Source: Virgibacillus dokdonensis (GTDB lineage: Bacteria; Bacillota; Bacilli; Bacillales; Amphibacillaceae). From it: a DNA stretch of 64,000 nt. Made by a program: the position numbers and the translations under genes. The notes under the pieces are model-generated. The model saw only the letters and a list, made by a program, of their open reading frames with translations. It did no database searches and was not told the origin of the DNA. The stretch spans positions 288,285 through 352,284 of the forward strand of contig NZ_LT745763.1 in the NCBI RefSeq assembly GCF_900166595.1, written 5' to 3'. Below, in pieces: positions 58,359-64,000 of the stretch. Numbering within the stretch: the stretch's first letter is position 1; each line of letters begins with the position of its first letter.

Positions 58359-60995
58359 ATGGAATATTACCAAAGGCAAACAGAAGATGTTCTAAAAGCA
58401 GTAGCGTCCACGGAACAAGGTTTATCTCAACAAGAAGCGAATGCACGCCTGAAACGGGACGGATATAATGAAATAGAAGATAAAGAGAAAGTTCCTACGT
58501 GGAAATTATTTTTAGAAACCTTTAAAGATCCAATGGTTATTGTATTATTAGCAGCAGCTGGTGTGCAAATGTTACTGGGAGAATGGGTGGAGTCACTCAT
58601 TATTTTCCTTGTATTATTAATTAATTCTGTCATTAGTGTTGTGCAAACACGTAAGGCGGAAAGTTCCTTAGAAGCGCTCCGAGATATGTCTGCGCCTGAA
58701 GCAAAAGTCATACGAGATGGTACGAAGCAGACGATTGCTGCTAAAGAACTCGTCCAGGGAGATATTGTTTATTTAGAAGCGGGGGATTACGTTCCTGCTG
58801 ATGGCCGGGTGTTGGAAAGTGGCTCTTTGAAAGTAAATGAAGGAATGCTCACAGGTGAGTCAGAGGCTGTTGATAAATCGACCGAAGCAATTGAAGAAGA
58901 AGCTGCACTTGGTGATCGTAGTAACATGGTGTTTAGCAGTTCTTTAGTTGTATATGGTCGGGGTTCTTTTGTCGTAACTGGTACGGGGACGAAAACCGAG
59001 GTTGGTAAAATTGCCGATATGCTTTCTACGGCAGAGCAAAAAGAAACGCCACTACAACAGAAATTAAATGGCTTTAGCAAGAAGTTAGGTATTGGTATAT
59101 TAATTCTTTGTATTGTTATTTTTGCTGTCCAAGCTGCGCGTATTTGGTTTGGTGATAGTGATGTAGATACAACAACTGCATTATTAAATGCTTTAATGTT
59201 TTCCGTAGCGATTGCTGTGGCTGCGATTCCAGAAGCACTCCAATCGATTGTTACCATTGTCTTGTCAGTTGGAACAAATAAAATGGCAAAACAGCATGCG
59301 ATCATTCGTAAACTTCCTGCTGTTGAAACATTAGGCTCCACCAGTATTATTTGCACGGACAAAACAGGGACATTGACGCAAAATAAAATGACGGTTACCG
59401 ATCATTATTTACCTTTTAATAAGCATGAACGTTTGCCTGAAGATCCAAATGATTGGTACGAAGCAGAACGTTTACTAGTTTATATTGCTGCGCTATGTAA
59501 TGATTCGTATATTAATCAGGACAAGCAGGAGGTTGGTGATCCAACTGAAATAGCTTTAATTAACTTTGCAAATCAACATGCACACAATTACGAAGAGCTG
59601 CGAGAAAGGTTTCCACGAACAGCAGAGTTACCATTTGATTCAGATCGAAAATTGATGTCAACTGTAAACACAATGGATGGGGCAAATCTGCTCTTGGCAA
59701 AGGGCGGCCCTGATGTCATGTTTCAGCGGGCTGGCTATGTGTTCGTAAATGGCGAAGAACAGCCAATAACAGATGATTTACGCGAACGATTTGAAGGGGC
59801 AAATGAAGAGTTTTCTAATCAGGCGTTACGTGTGCTAGCCTATGGGTATAAACGTTTACCTGATACAAAAACCGAAGTCACTCATGATGATGAGTATGAT
59901 TTTGTGCTTGTCGGTTTAACGGCAATGATGGACCCACCTCGAGAAGCTGTATATAGTTCCATTGAAGAATCCAAAGCTGCAGGTATTCGAACAATAATGA
60001 TTACTGGTGACCATAAAACTACAGCACAAGCAATTGGACGAGATATCGGTTTAATGGGTGACGATGATATAGCCATTACGGGCAAAGAGCTCGACAACAT
60101 GTCGGATGACGAGCTAGAAGGAAAAATTGAACACATTTCTGTATATGCTCGCGTGTCGCCAGAGAATAAGATTAGAATTGTACGTGCATGGCAGCGGAAA
60201 GGTGCTGTTACTGCAATGACAGGTGACGGTGTCAATGATGCGCCAGCTTTAAAACAAGCCGATATTGGCGTAGCTATGGGAAGTGGTACGGATGTTTCAA
60301 AAGATGCTGCGGCAATGATTTTAACGGATGATAATTTCGTATCTATTGTTAATGCTGTACAGGTGGGAAGAACGGTGTTTGATAACATTAAAAAGGCAAT
60401 TGGTTATTTATTTGCTGGTAATTTAGGAGCGATTATTGCCATTTTGTATGCCGTCATTTTTAACTTACCAAACCCATTTACAGCTTTACAATTGTTATTT
60501 ATCAATTTAGTAAACGACTCCTTGCCAGCAATCGCTTTAGGTGTGGAAAAATCAGAACCAAATGTAATGAAACGTAAGCCACGACCGACAGATGAAGGTA
60601 TATTTGCTGGAGGAACATTGCAAACTGTAATAACGAGAGGAATATTGATTGCTGTCGCAGTTGTTATTTCCTTCTATATAGGATTAGATCATTCGAATGA
60701 AATGGGCGTTGCTATGGCGTTTACTACATTAATCATTTCTCGTACGTTGCAAACTTTTCCAGCTCGTTCCAATACGGAGACGTCAATAAAAATGGGCTTT
60801 TTCTCCAATAAATATGTAATTGGCGCTGTATTGTTAGGTTTTGTTTTGTATGGAATAACAGTGCTTCCTTTTGCAAGAGATGTATTTAACATCCCTGATG
60901 CATTTGGCTTTAGTGATTGGGCCATCGCTACAGGGTTAGCAGCCGCTGCAGTAATTTGTATGGAAATAGCGAAAAAAATGTTTAGAAGAGCTTAA
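58359..60995 (+). CDS. P-type Ca2+-transporting ATPase (SERCA type)
   Basis: This 878-residue P2A ATPase has an N-terminal cation-ATPase motif (ASTEQGLSQQEANARLKRDGYNEIE), actuator domain TGES (NEGMLTGESEAVDKS), membrane-helix-4 ion motif AAIPEALQSIV, phosphorylation motif CTDKTGTLTQNKMTVTDHY (Asp about 335), KLMSTVN nucleotide-binding part, hinge TGDGVNDAPALKQADIGVAMG, and FINLVNDSLPAIALGVE for ion binding. It pumps Ca2+, or possibly Mn2+, out of the cytosol, like B. subtilis YloB. AAGGAGA lies 8 bases before ATG 58359; an in-frame TTG at 58353 is too close. Confidence 0.95.
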   Translation: MEYYQRQTEDVLKAVASTEQGLSQQEANARLKRDGYNEIEDKEKVPTWKLFLETFKDPMVIVLLAAAGVQMLLGEWVESLIIFLVLLINSVISVVQTRKAESSLEALRDMSAPEAKVIRDGTKQTIAAKELVQGDIVYLEAGDYVPADGRVLESGSLKVNEGMLTGESEAVDKSTEAIEEEAALGDRSNMVFSSSLVVYGRGSFVVTGTGTKTEVGKIADMLSTAEQKETPLQQKLNGFSKKLGIGILILCIVIFAVQAARIWFGDSDVDTTTALLNALMFSVAIAVAAIPEALQSIVTIVLSVGTNKMAKQHAIIRKLPAVETLGSTSIICTDKTGTLTQNKMTVTDHYLPFNKHERLPEDPNDWYEAERLLVYIAALCNDSYINQDKQEVGDPTEIALINFANQHAHNYEELRERFPRTAELPFDSDRKLMSTVNTMDGANLLLAKGGPDVMFQRAGYVFVNGEEQPITDDLRERFEGANEEFSNQALRVLAYGYKRLPDTKTEVTHDDEYDFVLVGLTAMMDPPREAVYSSIEESKAAGIRTIMITGDHKTTAQAIGRDIGLMGDDDIAITGKELDNMSDDELEGKIEHISVYARVSPENKIRIVRAWQRKGAVTAMTGDGVNDAPALKQADIGVAMGSGTDVSKDAAAMILTDDNFVSIVNAVQVGRTVFDNIKKAIGYLFAGNLGAIIAILYAVIFNLPNPFTALQLLFINLVNDSLPAIALGVEKSEPNVMKRKPRPTDEGIFAGGTLQTVITRGILIAVAVVISFYIGLDHSNEMGVAMAFTTLIISRTLQTFPARSNTETSIKMGFFSNKYVIGAVLLGFVLYGITVLPFARDVFNIPDAFGFSDWAIATGLAAAAVICMEIAKKMFRRA

Positions 60996-61047
60996 GATTT
61001 CGGTGAAAACAGCTATGCTTGCTAGTCTGATCACTGTAAAGAGAGAT

Positions 61048-61089
61048 AAAAACAGCTGGGGTATGAAAAAATATGTCAGCTGTTTTTTT
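61048..61089 (+). terminator. Terminator of the Ca2+ ATPase gene
   Basis: AAAACAGCTG pairs with CAGCTGTTTT around an 18-base loop and continues into TTTTTTT. It lies 55 bases after the stop. Confidence 0.85.
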
Positions 61090-61221
61090 ATGATGCTCAT
61101 AGTATAATGGATCCATAGTTTTCATAAACAAGCTAAGTAAAAGCTTGCGTGCAATAATAAGAATTTAGCGTTTGGGTTTATAAACTATATTATTGGATAG
61201 ACAAGAAAAAGGGGGATACCA

Positions 61222-62004
61222 TTGATACAGGATGATTGGTTTACCGTACAAAAAATAGCTGACAATACATTTGCCATTAGTGAATACGGCCATTGGGAAA
61301 AAGTTCACTCTTTTTTAGTCATAGGTGAGCATAAGGCTGCTTTAATCGACACGGGTTTAGGAATTGATAATATAAAAAGAATAACTGATCAATTGACAAG
61401 GAAACCAATTGAAGTAGTTACAACGCATGTTCATACAGATCATATTGGGAGCCACGGAGAATATGATACAATTCATGTTCATGAAGCAGATCAAGACTGG
61501 CTCATACATGGAATTGAGGGGTTGACATTAGCACAAATAAGAAAAGATATAGCAAGGGATATAACCCTTCCAACCCCGGCAACGTTTCACCCAGATACCT
61601 ATAAACCATTTCAAGGCTATCCTACCAATGTCCTGAAGGATGGAGACATGATAGAATTGGGGAATAGACAATTAATTATCTATCATACTCCTGGCCATTC
61701 GCCTGGTCATATCGCCTTGTATGATATAAAACAAGGATTTTTATTTACGGGAGATTTACTTTACGATCAAACACCTATCTATGCTTTTTATCCGTCCACT
61801 AACCCAGTTGATTTAGTTCTGTCTTTAGAAAAAATATCGAATATAAATGGAGTAAAGAAAGTATTTGGCTCACATAATACACTCGGGCTAGACGCATCAA
61901 TTTTACAAGAAGTGAAGCAAGCAGTTACGTATTTGCGAGAGAACAGCCTTGTAAAGTTTGGAACTGGTATACATGAGTTTAACGGTTTCCGCATACAATT
62001 TTAA
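61222..62004 (+). CDS. Metallo-beta-lactamase fold hydrolase
   Basis: The 260-residue protein starts at TTG 61222 after GGGGGATACC. The MBL zinc site is clear: THVHTDHIGSHG (His69, His71, Asp73, His74), HTPGHSPGHIALYD (next His) and FTGDLLYD (Asp), with GSHNTLG near residue 215 as the last ligand. Such enzymes hydrolyse lactones, thioesters or phosphodiesters; the reaction cannot be told. It is monocistronic. Its stop codon is two bases before a long tandem repeat, so its transcript may run into the repeat. Confidence 0.88.
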   Translation: MIQDDWFTVQKIADNTFAISEYGHWEKVHSFLVIGEHKAALIDTGLGIDNIKRITDQLTRKPIEVVTTHVHTDHIGSHGEYDTIHVHEADQDWLIHGIEGLTLAQIRKDIARDITLPTPATFHPDTYKPFQGYPTNVLKDGDMIELGNRQLIIYHTPGHSPGHIALYDIKQGFLFTGDLLYDQTPIYAFYPSTNPVDLVLSLEKISNINGVKKVFGSHNTLGLDASILQEVKQAVTYLRENSLVKFGTGIHEFNGFRIQF

Positions 62005-62005
62005 T

Positions 62006-62565
62006 AAGATCGCTCATCAACAGAGGAAATCGCTCGCACTCGTCGGAAGATCGCTCATCAACGTGAAAAAATCGCTCGCACTCGTCGCAAAATAGCTCAT
62101 CAACGCGAAGAAATCGCTCGCTCACATCGGAAGATAGCTCATAAACGCGAAGAAATCGCTCGCACTCGTCGGAAGATCGCTCATCAACGCAAGAAATCGC
62201 TCGCACTCGTCGGAAGATCGCTCATCAACGCAAGAAATCGCTCGCACACATCGAAAGATAGCTCATCAACGCGAAGAAATCGCTCGCACACATCGAAAGA
62301 TAGCTCATCAACGCGAAGAAATCGCTCGCACTTGTCGGAAGATCGCTCATCAACGCAAGAAATCGCTCGCACTTGTCGGAAGATCGCTCATCAACGCAAG
62401 AAATCGCTCGCACTCGTCGGAAGATAGCTCATCAACGCGAAGAAATCGCTCGCACACATCGAAAGATAGCTCATCAACGCAAGAAATCGCTCGCACTCGT
62501 CGCAAAATCGCTCATCAACGCAAGAAATCGCTCGCTCACATCGGAAGATAGCTCATCAATGCAAC
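62006..62565 (+). repeat. Tandem repeat, 41/42-bp unit, about 13.5 copies
   Basis: The unit reads AAGATCGCTCATCAACGC(G) then AAGAAATCGCTCGCACTCGTCGG. Each unit has two related halves, both carrying ATCGCTC. Unit lengths are 41, 42, 42, 42, 41, 41, 42, 42, 41, 41, 42, 41 and 41, then a 21-base remnant. Variants include AAGATAGCTC and CACACATCGA. Mixed unit lengths break every reading frame, so protein coding is not under selection. It starts right after the MBL stop codon. Confidence 0.9.
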
Positions 62566-62655
62566 TAATCCACCCGCTCTCAAAAGCCTCGCCGCAAAAA
62601 AACAATTGCCTACTGCATAACAAGAGTTGCGCATAGTTTTGGAACGAATATGCGG

Positions 62656-62823
62656 TTTTCATTTGATGTATTATCAGGTATACTGTATATAGATAGTCAA
62701 ACGAATAAAACCGCTTGGTGCTGGAACACCAAACGGTTTGTGCATAGCCCTTAAAGGGGGCGACTCACATTTTGAGAAAAGTAACCATGAAATGCTCGTC
62801 AGGCTAGGGTGGTTACTTTTTTT
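62656..62823 (+). ncRNA. Antisense RNA antitoxin of a type I toxin-antitoxin module
   Basis: The promoter is TTTTCA (62656-62661), 17 bases, TATACT (62679-62684), giving an RNA from about 62691. Stem 1 is AAACCGCTTGGTG/CACCAAACGGTTT (62708-62738), and a small stem GCCC/GGGC (62747-62761) follows. The terminator AAAGTAACCA/TGGTTACTTT (62778-62819) ends in seven T at about 62823. The last part overlaps the 3' end of the toxin gene on the opposite strand, so the RNA can pair with toxin mRNA, as RatA does with txpA mRNA. Confidence 0.68.
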
Positions 62824-62890
62824 GTGACAGAATTGCTACTATGAGCGTTCCGAACGAGATCATTAAGACCAATCCTTCGAAAACTGTCAT
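62813..62890 (-). CDS. Holin-like type I toxin peptide (25 residues)
   Basis: The frame reads MTVFEGLVLMISFGTLIVAI followed by LSQKK: one hydrophobic helix with a basic end. It matches the holin-like toxin family (Hol-Tox; compare TxpA/YonT-type peptides) known from Firmicutes, which depolarise membranes. A strong ribosome site AAAGGGGGTGAGG stands before the ATG at 62890. The upstream CATCCCTTT can pair with it around ATG, hiding the site in the full-length transcript. It is convergent with the antisense RNA. Confidence 0.75.
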   Translation of the reverse strand: MTVFEGLVLMISFGTLIVAILSQKK

Positions 62891-62956
62891 ATAGGCCTCA
62901 CCCCCTTTCATAAAGGGATGAGCCACCACCCATGAAAGCCTTATGCACTTAGTCGC

Positions 62957-62965
62957 ATTATATCA
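62957..62965 (-). promoter_or_regulatory. Toxin promoter with extended -10
   Basis: On the minus strand TGATATAAT (TG-N-TATAAT) forms an extended -10 box. The -35 region (TTAGTT, 17 bases away) is weak. It gives an untranslated leader of about 60 bases that includes the hairpin masking the toxin ribosome site. Confidence 0.55.
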
Positions 62966-63079
62966 TACAATGGTTTTATAACTAAAGGGTCAGAAGGCTT
63001 AGTTAGTTGAGTGTTGGCACCGTTGATCGATCGTTTCAAGTGCTCTATAGATAAATGTTTAGAATGGGGAGAGGAAAAG

Positions 63080-63859
63080 GTGGATATTGGGGAGCAAAAT
63101 CGTCTTGCGTGGGACAAGAAAGTGGAAGACAGGGCAGTTTATACGCAGGAAGCATCTAGCGATGTAATTAAAAAAAGTAAAGCGGGAAATTGGGAAATAA
63201 CCGTCACGACGAATAGACCTGTTCCGAGAAGCTGGTTTCCTGTATCTCTTACAGGGAAGAAAATCTTGTGCTTAGCTTCTGGTGGGGGACAGCAAGGGCC
63301 TATTTTAGCTACAACTGGAGCTGACGTAACAGTATTTGATATATCTAAACGACAACTGGAAAAAGATTTGCTCGTCGCTGAACGTGAAGGATTAAATCTA
63401 AAAACTGTACAAGGTGACATGGCGGATTTATCTTGTTTTCAGGATGAAACGTTTGATATCATTGTTCATCCTGTTGCAAATTTGTTTGTGAAAGATATTT
63501 CCCATGTTTGGCATGAAGCGGCTCGGGTGTTAAAAACGAACGGTACACTTATTTCTGGTTTTACGAATCCTGTGTTATTTATTTTTGATGATGAAGAAGA
63601 TAGAAAAGGAAATTTAGTTGTAAAGCATACAATTCCTTTTCATTCTTTACAAGACCTTTGTGAAGAAGAAGTAGAGACGTATTTAAAAGCAAATCACACG
63701 ATTGAATTTGGTCATACTTTAGAAGATCAAATTCAAGGGCAGGTGGATGCAGGCTTTGTGATTGCAGGTTTTTTTGAAGACGATTTTGGGGGCAATAGAC
63801 CGTTGGATCAACATTTAAAATGCTTTATCGCAACAAAAGCAATAAAGGCATCTATTTAG
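63080..63859 (+). CDS. Class I SAM-dependent methyltransferase
   Basis: The protein has 259 residues and a Rossmann methyltransferase core. Motif I is KKILCLASGGGQQGPILATTGADVTVFDIS (about 65-95), followed by LKTVQGDMADLSCFQDETFDIIVHPVANLFV (about 115-145) and VWHEAARVLKTNGTLISGF. The methyl acceptor is unknown. The start is taken at GTG 63080, because GGGGAGAGG ends 5 bases upstream and the protein then starts DIGEQNRLAWDKKVEDR, a usual opening for this family. Longer in-frame starts lack a ribosome site. Confidence 0.87.
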   Translation: MDIGEQNRLAWDKKVEDRAVYTQEASSDVIKKSKAGNWEITVTTNRPVPRSWFPVSLTGKKILCLASGGGQQGPILATTGADVTVFDISKRQLEKDLLVAEREGLNLKTVQGDMADLSCFQDETFDIIVHPVANLFVKDISHVWHEAARVLKTNGTLISGFTNPVLFIFDDEEDRKGNLVVKHTIPFHSLQDLCEEEVETYLKANHTIEFGHTLEDQIQGQVDAGFVIAGFFEDDFGGNRPLDQHLKCFIATKAIKASI

Positions 63860-63902
63860 GAAGGTTTGCGCTGGACAAGCACTATAGCATTAAAAGCCTT
63901 TT

Positions 63903-63990
63903 TATACTATAAAAAAGTATAAGGTTTTTTGGTTTATCGTAATAAACAAAACTAGAGCTATAGACTTGCCAACAAGCCAAGTTTTTCTAA
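63903..63990 (+). repeat. Family 1 small dispersed repeat, copy h
   Basis: TATACTATAAAAAAGTATAAGG on the left, GGTTTATCGTAATAAAC, then ACTTGCCAACAAGCCAAGTTTTTCTAATG on the right. The terminal hairpin has one mismatch and is followed by TTTTTCTAA. It lies just after the methyltransferase gene and may serve as its terminator. Confidence 0.65.
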
Positions 63991-64000
63991 TGAAAAAGTA

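Noticed and set aside
62006..62565. Open frames on both strands inside the tandem repeat, encoding repetitive Arg/Ser/Glu-rich peptides; also a possible CRISPR array
   Set aside because: Mixed 41/42-bp units shift the frame and no ribosome site precedes these frames. There are no unique spacers between conserved repeats, so it is not a CRISPR.
1..64000. tRNA, rRNA, transposase, integrase, prophage or CRISPR genes
   Set aside because: None could be recognised in the window; the repeats found contain no transposase gene.

Overview
The window looks like a chromosomal segment of a low-GC, Gram-positive endospore-former of the family Bacillaceae, closest in feel to Virgibacillus/Oceanobacillus-type halotolerant bacilli. 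This rests on AGGAGG-type ribosome sites, many TTG/GTG starts, RocB, UcpA-like and YvbK-like proteins, and a methanol-dehydrogenase-type ADH. The genus is an inference. No rRNA, tRNA, CRISPR array or transposase gene was seen.

Layout. (1) 1-11.5 kb: molybdenum genes (moaB end, modA, modB; moaC on the other strand) flank a nine-gene operon. It holds an amidase-signature protein followed by yhfZ-yhfY-yhfU-yhfT-php-yhfS-yhfX-yhfW, a conserved set whose pathway I do not know to be described. Its promoter overlaps a perfect 18-bp inverted repeat. (2) 11.5-16 kb: two MerR regulators, each with a 19-bp-spacer promoter carrying the same TGACGTTACGTCA palindrome and each followed by a membrane-protein gene; then a tyrosine-rich cupin. 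(3) 16-24 kb: ahpC-ahpF with a PerR-like box, an AGCS amino-acid symporter, rocB, and an iron alcohol dehydrogenase. (4) 24-33 kb: glycoside utilisation: fructose-type PTS, GH38 mannosylglycerate hydrolase-like enzyme, RpiR regulator, ROK kinase, GH1 6-phospho-beta-glucosidase. (5) 33.8-39.4 kb: PAP2 phosphatase, an XRE-DUF1232 regulator with a clear promoter-operator, two SEDS (RodA/FtsW-type) genes, a truncated ankyrin lipoprotein, an acetyltransferase and a deaminase. (6) 39.6-46 kb: a galactitol-type PTS operon with a PRD activator, a TIM-like isomerase, a YjbQ protein and a class II aldolase, possibly for an unusual polyol or ketose. (7) 46-54 kb: an acyl-CoA synthetase with an in-frame stop, three adjacent secreted coiled-coil proteins, a small sigma factor, an XRE gene split by a repeat, and small membrane proteins. 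(8) 54-64 kb: UcpA-like SDR, a lone ctaB, a CNNM/HlyC-type protein, a SERCA-type Ca2+ ATPase, an MBL hydrolase, a 41/42-bp tandem repeat, a type I toxin-antitoxin module and a methyltransferase.

The window is rich in small non-autonomous repeats. Family 1 (about 70-100 bp, often ending in a terminator-like hairpin plus TTTTTCTAA) has about eight copies. Family 2 (about 260 bp, GC-richer) has four copies, one of which interrupts a regulator gene. Family 3 is a long palindrome with one copy. Several genes are damaged: the XRE gene, the acyl-CoA synthetase, a MerR-linked membrane protein, probably its MerR gene, and the ankyrin lipoprotein.

Coordinates and motifs were read by eye. Product calls rest on motif recognition and remembered family sequences, not on database searches.
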